A stretch of DNA of 64,000 nt, from positions 59,163,249-59,227,248 of the forward strand of contig CM047427.1 of the NCBI GenBank assembly GCA_026168455.1. Reading direction: 5' to 3'. Below, piece by piece: positions 35,068 to 47,639 of this stretch (within the stretch, counting starts at the first letter, position 1; every line of letters starts with the position of its first letter). This stretch comes from Theocolax elegans. Its lineage: Eukaryota; Arthropoda; Insecta; Hymenoptera; Cerocephalidae. Both the position numbers and the translations under genes were made by a program. Under the pieces are notes generated by a model. That model was not told the DNA's origin. It was given only the letters and a program-made list of their open reading frames with translations, and made no database searches.

Positions 35068-37053
35068 AAGAGTTAGAGAGCGAGAGAGAGTGAAAGAAAG
35101 TGAGTGAGAGAGAGAGAGGGAGAGAGGGAGAGAGTAGGCCACAACCATAATAACATTTATTAAGTGTTAATACAACGAAAAACATTTTAAAGCATTACTA
35201 AGCAAATTCAAATACGATTATAAAACTTTTCGCCAACATTACAAGATATAACCAATAAACGTGATAGCTTTATCTTTACTGGAAAATATGAAAATAAGAA
35301 CGTGCGTGATATGGCAACAAAAGGAAACAGACATTACGGCTAGATTTCTTATAAAAGCTACGAATATTTTGTTTTGACACATTCTACACTAGAACAGTCC
35401 ACAAAGTTGGGAGAAAACGCTGTTATATTTCTAAATTACCAGATAGTTAAGGAGTGAATTGAAGTAAGACAAGAAACGAGAGAAAGAGTGAGAAAGAGTG
35501 AGTGGAGGTGAACGAAAGAGGTAGAGAGAGAGAGACAGGCAAACAGTGAGAGAATTAGAGAGAGAGAGAGAGAGACAGAGAGCGAGAGTTAGAAAGAGAG
35601 AGAGAGGGAGGGAGAGCGAGAGTTAGAAAGAGAGAGAGAGAGAGCGAGAGTTAGAATGAGTGAGAGAGAGAGAGCGAGTGTTAGAAAGAGAGAGAGAGAG
35701 AGAGAGCGAGAGTTAGAAAGAGAGAGAGAGAGAGAGCGAGAGTTAGAAATCGAGAGAGATACGATTATAAAACTTTTCGCCAACATTACAAAAAATAACC
35801 AATAAACGTAATAACGCATCGTTACTGGAAAATATGAAAATAAGAACGCGCGTGATATGGCAACAAAAGAAAACAGATATAACAGCTAGATTTCTTATAA
35901 AAGCTGCTAATATTTTTTTTTTGACACATTCTATACTGAAATAGACTGCAAAGTTGGGAGAAAACGTTGCTCTATTTCTAAATTGCCAGATAGTAAAGGA
36001 GTGAATTTAAGTAAGACGGGCAGCGAGAGAAAGAGTGAGATGAGTGAGTAGAAGTGAAAGAAAGAGGTAGAAATAGAGAGAGAGAAAGTTAGAAAGTAAG
36101 ACAGAGAGGGAGAGGGAAAGAGAGAGTGTATACCACAACAAGAATAACATTTAATAAGTGTTAACACAACGAAAAACTATTTTAAAACATTATCAAGCAA
36201 ATTAAAAAAAGATCATAAAGCATTTCGCCAACATTACAAGATATAACCAATAAACGTGATAGCACATCGTTACTGGAAAATATGTAAATAAGTGCGTGCG
36301 TGATATGGCAACAAAATGAAACAGACATAACAGATAGATTGTTTATAAAAGCTGTGAATATTTTTTTTGACACATTCTATACTAGAACAGTCCGCAAAGT
36401 TGGGATAAAACGCTGTTCTATTTCTAAATTACCAGTTAGTTAAGGAGTGAATTGAAGTAAGACAAGAAGCGAGAGATAGAGTGAGAAAGCGTGAGTAGAA
36501 GTGAGAGAAAGAGATAGAGAGAGAGAGAAAAATTTAGAAAGTGAGATATAGAGAGAGCGAGAGTTAGAAAGAGACAGAGAGAGAGAGAGAGAGCGAGAAA
36601 GAGTTAGAGAGCGAGAGAGAGTGAAAGAAAGTGAGTGAGAGAGAGAGAGGGAGAGAGGGAGAGAGTAGGCCACAACCAGAATAACATTTAATAAGTGTTA
36701 ATACAACGAAAAACTATTTTAAAACATTACTAAGCAAATTCAAATACGATTATAAAGCTTTTCGCCAATATTACAAAATATAACCAATAAACGTAATAAC
36801 GCATCGTTACTGGAAAATATGAAAATAAGAACGCGCGTGATATGGCAACAAAACGAAACTTATGAATAACAGATAGATTACTTATAAAAGCTGTGAATAT
36901 TTTTTTTTGACACATTCTATACTGAAACAGACCGCAAATTTGGGAGAAAACGCTGCTCTATTTCTAAATTGCCAGATCGTTAAGGAGTGAATTGAAGTAA
37001 GACGGGGAGAGAGAAAGAGTGAGAAAGAGTGAGTAGAAGTGAACGAAAGAGGT

Positions 37054-37094
<41 letters not shown>

Positions 37095-37096
37095 AT

Positions 37097-37132
<36 letters not shown>

Positions 37133-40063
37133 AAGAGTTAGAGAGCGAGAGAGAGTGAAAGAAAGTGAGTGAAAGAGAGAGAAGGAGAGAGGGAGAGAGT
37201 AGGCCACAACCATAATAACATTTATTAAGTGTTAATACAACGAAAAACATTTTAAAGCATTACTAAGCAAATTCAAATACGATTATAAAACTTTTCGCCA
37301 ACATTACAAGATATAACCAATAAACGTGATAGCTTTATCTTTACTGGAAAATATGAAAATAAGAACGTGCGTGATATGGCAACAAAAGGAAACAGACATT
37401 ACGGCTAGATTTCTTATAAAAGCTACGAATATTTTGTTTTGACACATTCTACACTAGAACAGTCCACAAAGTTGGGAGAAAACGCTGTTATATTTCTAAA
37501 TTACCAGATAGTTAAGGAGTGAATTGAAGTAAGACAAGAAACGAGAGAAAGAGTGAGAAAGAGTGAGTGGAGGTGAACGAAAGAGGTAGAGAGAGAGAGA
37601 CAGGCAAACAGTGAGAGAATTAGAGAGAGAGAGAGAGAGACAGAGAGCGAGAGTTAGAAAGAGAGAGAGAGGGAGGGAGAGCGAGAGTTAGAAAGAGAGA
37701 GAGAGGGAAGGAGAGCGAGAGTTAGAAAGAGAGAGAGAGAGCGAGAGTTAGAAAGAGAGAGAGAGAGAGAGAGCGAGAGTTAGAAAGAGAGAGAGAGAGA
37801 GCGAGAGTTAGAAATCGAGAGAGATACGATTATAAAACTTTTCGCCAACATTACAAAAAATAACCAATAAACGTAATAACGCATCGTTACTGGAAAATAT
37901 GAAAATAAGAACGCGCGTGATATGGCAACAAAAGAAAACAGATATAACAGCTAGATTTCTTATAAAAGCTGCTAATATTTTTTTTTTGACACATTCTATA
38001 CTGAAATAGACTGCAAAGTTGGGAGTAAAACGTTGCTCTATTTCTAAATTGCCAGATAGTAAAGGAGTGAATTTAAGTAAGACGGGCAGCGAGAGAAAGA
38101 GTGAGATGAGTGAGTAGAAGTGAAAGAAAGAGGTAGAAATAGAGAGAGAGAAAGTTAGAAAGTAAGACAGAGAGGGAGAGGGAAAGAGAGAGTGTATACC
38201 ACAACAAGAATAACATTTAATAAGTGTTAACACAACGAAAAACTATTTTAAAACATTATCAAGCAAATTAAAAAAAGATCATAAAGCATTTCGCCAACAT
38301 TACAAGATATAACCAATAAACGTGATAGCACATCGTTACTGGAAAATATGTAAATAAGTGCGTGCGTGATATGGCAACAAAATGAAACAGACATAACAGA
38401 TAGATTGTTTATAAAAGCTGTGAATATTTTTTTTGACACATTCTATACTAGAACAGTCCGCAAAGTTGGGATAAAACGCTGTTCTATTTCTAAATTACCA
38501 GTTAGTTAAGGAGTGAATTGAAGTAAGACAAGAAGCGAGAGATAGAGTGAGAAAGCGTGAGTAGAAGTGAGAGAAAGAGATAGAGAGAGAGAGAAAAATT
38601 TAGAAAGTGAGATATAGAGAGAGCGAGAGTTAGAAAGAGACAGAGAGAGAGAGAGAGAGAGCGAGAAAGAGTTAGAGAGCGAGAGAGAGTGAAAGAAAGT
38701 GAGTGAGAGAGAGAGAGGGAGAGAGGGAGAGAGTAGGCCACAACCAGAATAACATTTAATAAGTGTTAATACAACGAAAAACTATTTTAAAACATTACTA
38801 AGCAAATTCAAATACGATTATAAAGCTTTTCGCCAATATTACAAAATATAACCAATAAACGTAATAACGCATCGTTACTGGAAAATATGAAAATAAGAAC
38901 GCGCGTGATATGGCAACAAAACGAAACTTATGTGAGAGCTAGATTTCTTATAAAAGCTGCGAATATTTTTTTTTTGACACATTCTATACTGAAACAGACC
39001 GCAAATTTGGGAGAAAACGCTGCTCTATTTCTAAATTGCCAGATCGTTAAGGAGTGAATTGAAGTAAGACGGGGAGAGAGAAAAAGAGTGAGTTGAGTGA
39101 GTAGAAGTGAGAGAAAGAGATTGAGAGAGATATATAGAGAGAGAGCGGGAGAGAGAGAGAGAGCGAGAGAGTAGGCCACATCCAGAATAACATTTAATAA
39201 GTGTTAATACAACAAAAACTACTTTAAAACATTATTAAGCAAATTCAAATACGATTATAAAGCTTTTCGCCAACATTACAAGATATAACTAATAAACGTG
39301 ATAGCGCATCGTTACTGGAATATATGAAAATATGAACGTGCGTGATATGGCAACAAAAGGAAACAGACGTAACAGCTAGATTTCTTATAAAGCTACGAAT
39401 ACTTTGTTTTGACACATTCTATACTGAAACAGTCCGTAACGTTGGGAGAAAACGCTGTTCTATTTCTAAATTACCAGATAGTAAAGGCGTGAATTGAATT
39501 AAGACGGGGAGCAAGAGAAAGAGTGAAAAAGAGTGAGTAGAAGTGAAAGAAAGAGGTAGAGATAGAGAGAGAGAAAGTTAGAAAGTGTGACAAAGAGGGA
39601 GAGGGAGAGAGGGAGAGAGAGGGAGAGAGAGAGAGTATACCACAACAAGAATAACATTTAATAAGTGTTAAAACAATGATAAATTATTTTTAAACATTAT
39701 CAAGCAAATTAAAAAAATATCATAAAGCATTTCGCCAACATTACAAGATATAACCAATAAACGTGATAGCACATCGTTACTGGAAAATATGAAAATAAGA
39801 ACGTGCGTGATATGGCAACAAAAGGAAGCAGACATAACAGATAGATAACTTATAAAAGCTGTGAATTTTTTTTTTTGACACATTCTATACTAGAACAGTC
39901 AGCAAAGTTGGGAGAAAACGCTGTTCTATTTCTAAATTACCAGATAGTTAAGGAGTGAATTGAAGTAAGACAAGAAACGAGAGAAAGAGTGAGAAAGAGT
40001 GAGTAGAAGTGAACGAACGAGGTAGAGAGCGAGAGAGAGAGACAGACAGACAGAGAGAGAATT

Positions 40064-40095
<32 letters not shown>

Positions 40096-40097
40096 TT

Positions 40098-40173
<76 letters not shown>

Positions 40174-41022
40174 AGAGAGCGAGAGAGAGTGAAAGAGAGA
40201 GAGTGAAAGAGAGAGAAGGAGAGAGGGAGAGAGTAGGCCACAACCAGAATAACATTTATTAAGTGTTAATACAACGAAAAACATTTTAAAGCATTACTAA
40301 GCAAATTCAAATACGATATAACCAATAAGCGTGATAGCTTTATCGTTACTGGAAAATATGAAAATAAGAACGTGCGTGATATGGCAACAAAAGGAAACAG
40401 AAATAACAGATAGATAACTTATAAAAGCTGTGAATATTTTTTTTTTGACACATTCTATACTAGAACAGTCCGTAACGTTGGGAGAAAACGCTGTTCTATT
40501 TCTAAATTACCAGATAGTAAAGGCGTGAATTGAATTAAGACGGGGAGCGAGAGAAAGAGTGAAAAAGAGTGAGTAGAAGTGAAAGAAAGAGGTAGAGATA
40601 GAGAGAGAGAAAGTTAGAAAGTGTGACAAAGAGGGAGAGGGAGAGATGGAGAGAGAGGGAGAGAGAGAGAGTATACCACAACAAGAATAACATTTAATAA
40701 GTGTTAAAACAATGATAAATTATTTTTAAACATTATCAAGCTGATTCAAAAACGATTATAATGCTTTTAGCCAACATTACAAGATATAACCAAAAAACGT
40801 GATAGCATGTCGTTATTGGAAAATATGATAATAAGAACGCGCGAGATATGGCAACAAAACGAAAAAGACATAAGAGCTAGAATTCTTATAAAAGCTAGGA
40901 ATATTTTGATTTAACACGTTTTATACTGAAATAGTCTGTAATCTTGGGAGGAAACGCTGCTTAATTCTAAATTACCTACTAAAGAGGGGGAGCGAGGGAG
41001 AGATTGAGGGTAAGAGAATAGA

Positions 41023-41066
<44 letters not shown>

Positions 41067-41117
41067 AGAAAGAAAGAGAGTGAGAGGGAGGGTGAAAAAG
41101 AGAGAGTGAGTGAGTGG

Positions 41118-41156
<39 letters not shown>

Positions 41157-41207
41157 AGAAAGAAAGAGAGTGAGAGGGAGGGTGAAAAAGAGAGAGTGAG
41201 TGAGTTG

Positions 41208-41243
<36 letters not shown>

Positions 41244-41290
41244 GTGAAAGAAAGAGAGGGAGAGAGAGAGTGTGTAGGCCGTACCATGAA
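34265..41290. repeat. GA-tract satellite with ~2,066-bp higher-order repeat
   Basis: A landmark ACACATTCTA recurs at about 34291, 34841, 35377, 35924, 36370, 36910, 37442, 37989, 38436, 38977, 39412, 39888 and 40448, with a diverged copy at 40914: 14 monomers of roughly 435-560 bp. Each has a conserved part (CAACATTACAAGATATAACC, CGTTACTGGAAAATATG, GTGATATGGCAACAAAA, TATAAAAGCT, CTATTTCTAAATTACCAG) and a variable (GA)n-rich part. The pattern of monomer lengths repeats every four monomers: offsets of 2,065-2,069 bp link monomers 2-6 to 6-10. Long minus-strand Ser/Leu frames here are translations of the CT strand, not genes. Confidence 0.95.
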
Positions 41291-41777
41291 TAATATTAAA
41301 TAAGTATGTAATGAAGCGAAAAACAATTTTAATACAACATGTAGCTAATTCAAAAATTGTTACAATGCATTTCGCCAAAGTTATGAGGTATATAAAATAT
41401 ATTTGTTAGCATCCCGTTAAGCAGAAATCCCGTTAACACATTATTACAAGATTTCGCTAAAAATCGAATACAATAACATAAAATTAAAGGAAAAAAATTA
41501 GCGCAATAACAAGAAGTAAAAACGTTCATCGCTTAGAACAAAACGCAAAGATATAAAAATAACAATAAAACTCGAATATAAGAAATATAATAAAACAATA
41601 AGTACAAATATTACGCAGGATAAGAACGGCCTACAATTAAACAATCTGAGGACGGATTAGGTTTTCACGCATAACTCTGTCATCCCAGGCGGGCCAGTCA
41701 AGTCTAAATAAATACTCAAATAAGTATGATTTGAAATGATCAATGTGCGATGGGTCAAATGGAATGAATGAGTTGAA
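41291..41777. other. Diverged satellite edge and AT-rich spacer
   Basis: The first ~130 bases (AATAATATTAAATAAGT..., TTTCGCCAAAGTTATGAGG) are a decayed satellite monomer. CATCCCGTTAA and ATCCCGTTAA at about 41412 and 41428 look like ends of TTAA MITEs, but no partners were found. Confidence 0.5.
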
Positions 41778-42290
41778 CTATAATGAATTTAACGATTTAG
41801 AGGCAGTTATAACAAAAGATTTATTTAAGGATTCTGTACATGGACGAATGTAGGTTAAGGGTTTAGGAGGAATTCGAGCAGGATAACGAAAATGATCTGC
41901 TGAGTGGTCGAATTTAATGAAATGTTCAGCAAGATAGTGAGGTGAATTTCGAGCAATAACACTATAAGCCAGTGAACCACTGAAGTACAAATGTGTAGAC
42001 TCAATTTACAGCCATCGCAAATGTAAACTATACAAATGTTCCCCATACAAATCGCACACATGCATTGAGAAGTGGTTGAAGTCTTAGGTTCCGCACCTGA
42101 TCAAGATCATTATACACAGCACACGCATAGTCGAAGTGAGGCATGATAAGCGTCTCCACGAGATATTTTCTAGTGCTCTGAGACAATGCTCTCCTATGGA
42201 ACCCTAATGAACGTAAGACCCCGTGGACCCTCTGCGATATTAACAACACCTGCTTTGACCAGTAGAGGGAGAGCGACAACCAAACACCCT
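41778..42290 (-). pseudogene. LINE reverse transcriptase C-terminal fragment
   Basis: The first frame (42279-42028) reads LISQRVHGVLRSLGFHRRAL...YLVETLIMPHFDYACAVYNDL...LQPLLNACVRFVWG, the region downstream of the RT FADD box in CR1/jockey-group LINEs. After a frameshift near 42030 it continues (41990-41778) as GSLAYSVIARNSPHYLAEHF...HFRYPARIPPKPLTYIRPCTESL. Only the 3' part of ORF2 survives, as is common for 5'-truncated LINE insertions. It may belong to the same group as the fragment at 1223-1455. Confidence 0.8.
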
Positions 42291-42480
42291 ACGATTTAAC
42301 CTCGTTCTCGTAATCCAAATGGGCATTCAACAACTTAATCCGAGTAGCAGTTAATATTAATACTGCTATTTTTACACCAAATAATAAGAAGAAATAATAC
42401 ACATAGTTATAGTAAAGAAGTATTTCAAAGAAGAATATCAAGATAAAATTTAAAGCAAAAATCGCAAGAATGTATATATC

Positions 42481-42481
<1 letters not shown>

Positions 42482-42523
<42 letters not shown>
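42482..42523. repeat. (GA)n microsatellite
   Basis: A perfect GA run of about 42 bases, outside the satellite array. Confidence 0.97.
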
Positions 42524-42526
<3 letters not shown>

Positions 42527-42887
42527 TTGATAGATAGTTAGGTATAAGTGTATTTATACAGTACAAAAGTTTAATATTTTTATTTAAAACAATCCTATAA
42601 AAAATGTATACTATATAAGCTTGTATTAGATTATACAAAAGAAAGAGAGAGAAAGTATTTAAGAAGGTAGTGCCGGAAGAGTAATAAAAGTAGAAGAGGT
42701 TGTGCTAAAAAGAAGTATTTCATATATAATTCATTCGCTCTCTGTGTTATACAGGGTTGAGACTGTTGTTATAATTAAAAATATTATTTTAACAATAACA
42801 CCCACATTACGAATGGATATGAATTTAATTACCAATTAATTTAAATCTGTATTTAACGTTTGGTGATATTTATATAATGTATATTTA

Positions 42888-43358
42888 TCGATCTTTCCGA
42901 ACTAAAGCTTTACTTATGACAGAATGCAGGCTCATTTTTCTCTTCATCCACTATGGTTGGTGGAATTTCTCAGAGATTGGCCTTTTTCAAAAATTAAACA
43001 ATATTTAAAGCCGTTTCGTCCTCGATCTCCAGTTTGGACACCTCAGTAAGGAACTTAAAATCATACCTTATCTATACTCACATATCTACTGCATATCTAC
43101 TACTATATATCTACACTCGTTGCGGAGATTGTTGTCTTTTTTCGGTATATATATCCACATATCACCTTGCTGGCGTCGCAGGTAATCTTGCGACAGGCGT
43201 CTAAGATATGATTTTCTGTTCCTTACTCAGGAGTCCAACTGGAGATCAAGGACGAAACGCCTTTAAATTTTGTTTAATTTTTGAAAAACGATAGTGGATG
43301 AAGAGAAAAATGAAACTGCTTTATGTCAAAAGTAAAGCTTTAGCTCGGGATCGATATA
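42888..43358. mobile_element. Foldback element, ~165-bp arms
   Basis: The left arm (42888-~43065: ATCGATC, CTAAAGCTTTACTT, TTTTTCTCTTCATCCACTAT, GTTTCGTCCTCGATCTCCAGTT) is repeated inverted in the right arm (~43200-43358). The loop of ~135 bases has ACATATCTACTGCATATCTAC-type repeats. Arms differ by substitutions and short indels. No coding sequence. Target duplications were not identified. Confidence 0.85.
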
Positions 43359-43992
43359 TATATATATACATTATACCAATTGAATTAAATTTGAATAATT
43401 TGTTTACATTTACTAAAACTGAATAATCTCCATTTTCAACACTTCTTTTATATTTTGCAATATTAAACTATACTCTTACTTTTAAACTGATATACTTTTA
43501 TGTAACAAATAAAACATAATATTTAACACTAAATTAAAAAAATTATTTTAGATATATACACCTATTATTAAATGAACTACACATGTAAGTATCGCTAAAA
43601 CTAAATTAGCTGTTGAAGATTTTCAAGACGGAGTGAAAACGGTTGTTGGAAATTAAAGAATATTCCTTTTTCAATATTGTGTTATAAGTAATAAATCTAT
43701 ATTTTTATTATTCATTGAAGTGTACGTTAAATTCAATAATATATTAACAGCAATTATAATTTCGTAATTTAAATATTTAATAATAATTAATTTATATTTG
43801 CAGTAACTTTACAAGCGGAGTAATTTATTATTAGAACAAACGATTTAGTTTCAACATTAACAAATGATTTGAGTGAATCATTTAAGACAAACTATTATTT
43901 TACTAGATAGTTTTAACGATGTCAAATGTAACATTGGAAAATGGTAAAAAATGCTTCTGCGTGTAAGGAGAACCAAAATGAAGATTATACTG
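43359..43992. other. AT-rich spacer, nothing recognised
   Basis: About 630 bases between two foldback elements with no feature I can support. Confidence 0.45.
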
Positions 43993-44669
43993 ACAAGGAG
44001 AGGTCACACCCTCTGGGAAACGGATCCTTACCAAACTCTAGTATATGGTTTCTGCTATAAAAATATGAAAAATGCCGGAGTTTTAGTGTCCAATGCCTTT
44101 TCTTACGATAGATATAAGCAAATGATGAAAAATTTCGGCGAAAAAACCCTTGAGTTTGAACGCTTATAAATCGGAAACAATTAAAGATGTACATATAAGC
44201 TAAATTTTAAAAGAAAGCTGAGGACGACTAGATACGTTTTGAAACAAGGAAGCTCAAATGTTTTAATATGGTCAAAAGTTATGGAAGAAATGTGAATTAG
44301 ACGAAATTTTGGCCTAAAAAAATCATTAAATAGTAACTCTAAATTTTCGATATAATTTTGGCTAATTCTTATTTTTCCCATAACTTTTGACCATGTAAGA
44401 TATTTAAGCTTCTTTTTTTTCAAAACGTATTTACTTGATCTCAGCTTTCTTTTAAAATTTAGTTTAAATTTACATCTTCAATTGTTTTTGAATTATAAGC
44501 GATCAAGCTTAACGGTTTTTTCGGCGTGATTTTTCATTATGTGCTTATGTCTATCATAAAAATGGGCATTGGACATTAAAACTCCGGCTTTCTGCCTGAT
44601 TTTATAGTAGAAATTATATCCTAGACTTTGGTAAGGATCCGTTTTTCAGAGGGTGTGATCTCTCCTTGT
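43993..44669. mobile_element. Foldback element, ~320-bp arms
   Basis: Left arm 43993-~44310 begins ACAAGGAGAGGTCACACCC; the right arm (~44345-44669) read inverted begins ACAAGGAGAGATCACACCC. Both carry CGGATCCTTACCAAA, CCGGAGTTTTA.TGTCCAATGCC, AAAATTTTAAAAGAAAGCTGA and ATGGTCAAAAGTTATGG. The loop is short (~35 bases). A 72-codon plus-strand frame (43951-44169) lies over the left arm and its left flank, but the right arm has lost the equivalent, so it is not convincing as a gene. Confidence 0.88.
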
Positions 44670-45101
44670 GAGATTGATTAAACGGTTCTTTTGAATCAAT
44701 TGATTATCGAACAGAATACTTGGAAAACGAGGATTGCAATTATTTAAAATAATAATATTAAAACCACAAGTAAAGTTGAAAATAAAATAATATTGATTAC
44801 ATATATTAATTTAAAAAAAGGCGTGAGAGAACTATTAATATTAATAATGTGAAAATTTTCAATAAATTCAATACCATTTGCTAATGATGTTAATAAAATG
44901 AAAGCGAATTCCTTTGTCCTTCGAAGTCTAATTCCTAAATAATCACTTGGATGTAATTGTTCAAATTATACAAAATCAAAGCGGCGCTCCGAGCGTGAGT
45001 ATCGCAGACTCGCAGAGAGAGTAATACTATTCATTCCAAAAATATTTGAAAAACACAATTTTGTCAAATATTTTTTAGACATTAATTACGTCGTTAAAAT
45101 C
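44670..45101. other. AT-rich spacer, nothing recognised
   Basis: No gene seen; a short GC-richer stretch occurs at 44980-45025. Confidence 0.4.
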
Positions 45102-45168
45102 ATGATCAATAAGTCGACTTTTTGCGTAGGATCAAGTCTCCTGTTGGCTAGATTGGGTTCCGGAAAAG
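45102..45168 (+). other. Possible short coding exon with strong splice donor
   Basis: ATG at 45102 opens 22 codons (MINKSTFCVGSSLLLARLGS, then GK) and reaches GGAAAAG|GTAAGT, a perfect consensus donor at 45169. It could be the first coding exon of a gene on the plus strand. No partner exon was found and the peptide matches nothing I recognise. A chance match is quite possible. Confidence 0.2.
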
Positions 45169-45699
45169 GTAAGTAGTCCATATTTCGAGACGGCCAAACA
45201 CGTGCTGTAGGTCACAATTGCGCACACCTTCTTAGCACAATAGAAATCTGAGGAGACAGTAATATAAAATCACAGAGGAGTGTATATAGATTGCAAAAAA
45301 AGTGCTGAGAATAAAGAGACACGATACAGATCGGATAAGATCACTAGATGCAATATTTGATACCCAGGATTCAACTATTGCTTCAACAAAAGCACGAATA
45401 CCTCTCATAATATGACACACCTTTTGTCAAGGCATGATGCACCTAAGTAGTCCTATTTTTCCTCCTAGTCTCGAAAAAAAACCCACCTAATCCAAGGTGC
45501 AAACTCCGTACCAATATCTTATTATGATGTTACCGCTGTCTTTGTAACGTTTTCCAATATTTTGGATAAATTCGTGGTAATCATAAATGTCTGTCCTGTA
45601 TGAATACGTATATATGAAACATACGTAGGTTAACGTATGTATGTGTATAAATACCGCTAGGGGAGCCGCTGTCTCGAAAGACCGTCGTAAACGGATTTC
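45169..45699. other. Spacer, nothing recognised
   Basis: Between the possible exon and the LINE copy. No supported feature. Confidence 0.4.
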
Positions 45700-46640
45700 C
45701 ACACACCCAAATTGCCGGTTTGCTGGTAGTGCTCCTCACCCAGCTTCGGCTCTCATGGCACTTCAGTCTCCTGCGGGGTCTTTATTGCGTATGCGCAGTT
45801 CACTGCTTTGTGGTCCTCTCGGCCGCATCGGTAGCATTGCGTCGATTGGTCGACCGTGCTCTTGCAATCCCTCGCTATGTGCCCAGCCTCGTGACACCTG
45901 TAGCATCGCGAGGACTTGCAGCCGAACTCTGCAGTTGACCCAATCCGATTTTAATTCTCCTGTCTTGCAGCAACTTTTTGGCAGCTGCTGCCGGTAGCTG
46001 AATGGTTGCAGTTAGAGAATGGTTGCCTCTGATTTATGTGAGGGGCTAATGTGAGGGGCTAAAACGTTTGCCCGATCTTTATCTAATCCCAATCTCCTCT
46101 ACTGTCGTAGACTCGTCCAAGTCACTGATTGTGATAGGCTTTCAGTAAGTCATCAGCTGGACCTCCGCTGACCTACTCAGGGTGAAAAGTCTACCGTCTT
46201 CAGATTGGATGTCTCTACACCCAACCGTCCAGTTTGAGGGAAACTTCCCCAGCCCTGGTGCGCTTGATGCGGGTGCCCCTATCCTTCAGACTTTGTAGGT
46301 TCAGTGCAGTTTTGATCTTACGAAGGATGTCAGCGTATAAGCCCTTGCTTGACGCTTTGATCTTGATAGCATCTAGGCGCGGGGGTCTCTTAGGCACTGG
46401 CGTGTCTCTGGCCGGTTTGATGACCTCCATCTGTTGTTGTCGCAGCTGCGGTTAGCTACTGGTCTTCTTCTTCTACTTTTTGTCCTATTTTTACTGCGGC
46501 CCAGTCAGGGGCTTTTGACTGAGCTTACGTGATGCCATCCGCCTTCATTTTCTGCGCCTCTGATAGAGGCCGCGTTAGCGGTTCCTGTGCTTGGCGTTCT
46601 GAGGAACGCTCTGGCTAAAGATGTGGGAGATTTAACACCC
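45700..46640 (-). pseudogene. R1-like LINE copy 2: ORF1 fragment
   Basis: Minus-strand ORF1 remnant immediately 3' of a longer copy. From the 5' side: a Lys-rich part, then PPRLDAIKIKASSKGLYADIL (46215-46430 block), then a diverged stretch, then two CCHC knuckles, CYRCHEAGHIARDC and CYRCGREDHKAVNC (about 45790-45930 on the minus strand). The frame is broken at several places. It is clearly related to, but not the same family copy as, the ORF1 at 49923-51059. No ORF2 follows before 45640. Confidence 0.7.
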
Positions 46641-46716
46641 ACTATCCTTCTTTTTGGCCGATGATGTCACCATTATTGCGCTGAGAGGATATAGTTTGCT
46701 GTAATCCCCAAACGCA

Positions 46717-47639
46717 CTACTCACCGCTCTTTATTAAGAAAGTCCACAAGGGATCTAATTTTGTCACCGAAGAGACTAAGAGCTTTATCAGCCTCCTCCT
46801 CGTATCTCTATTAGTTACTGTCACCAGGACAAGACGTGCTCCACGTCTTCGTCGACACAAAGGCAGGTCGGGCACTCCGCACTCCCGTATATACGGATGC
46901 GATGCAGGTAACTGCGAAGACACCCATGCCCGGTAAGCACCTGGGTCAGGTGGAAGGTGACGAATCCGTGTTTCCCACTCGTCCACTTGGCGACATCTGG
47001 GATGACGCGGTGGGTTCAGCGACCTTCGCTTGCCGAATCCCATCTCTGCTGCCAAAGTTCGATGGTCCTGTTTGACCACCGACTGATACTACCGTGTACT
47101 GCTTCGCTGCTATTTTCAAAGGTACGCCGACCTTTTCTGTACGTATCAGCCCTCTCTATCGACAAAAGATCGATGGGAGGAATTCCCGCGATCACCGAGA
47201 GGGCTATATCTGACACGGTTCTATATGCATGAGCCACCCTTAGTGCGGCTATTCTGCAGGCTCGCCGACAGGATGTACCGTAGCTTAGGTTACTTCTTAG
47301 GGCATCCGCCCAAATCGAGGCTCCATATAAAATTACCGAGCTTACCACTGTCGCTAAGAATGCTCGACGTGGCTGCTTCGGCCCTCCGGTATTGGGCATT
47401 ATGCCCGACAAAGCTCTAGCTACTCCTGCGGCTTTCGACCCTGCACTCAGTAGGTGTTTCTTGAATGTTAGCCGTGCATCCAAGATGACTTCTAGGTATT
47501 TCACCGTGTCCGCCGATCTTATACGTTTACCATTTACAGTAAAGGTGGCGAATCTCCTTTGCTTCGTTCTGGAGATAAGTACCGCCTCGGTCTTTTCGTC
47601 CGCCCGACACAGCCCATGGGTGCTCAACCATGCAGCCAC
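46717..47639 (-). pseudogene. R1-like ORF2 thumb and C-terminal region
   Basis: The frame from 47639 reads AAWLSTHGLCRADEKTEAVLISRTKQ, VKYLEVILDARLTFKKHL, VILYGASIWADAL and ALRVAHAYRTVSDIALSVIAGIPPIDLL, the region after the RT active site in R1-group LINEs. A frame change near 47080 leads to the second frame, which includes a Cys-containing stretch and ends at a stop at 46717. The C-terminal Cys/His cluster is degraded by frameshifts. Confidence 0.8.

Noticed and set aside
34349..41378. Many long minus-strand frames rich in Ser and Leu
   Set aside because: They are translations of (CT)n tracts in the satellite; no start, domain or codon bias supports them.
43951..44169. 72-codon plus-strand frame over the foldback arm
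   Set aside because: The inverted second arm has lost the frame, so there is no sign of selection on a protein.
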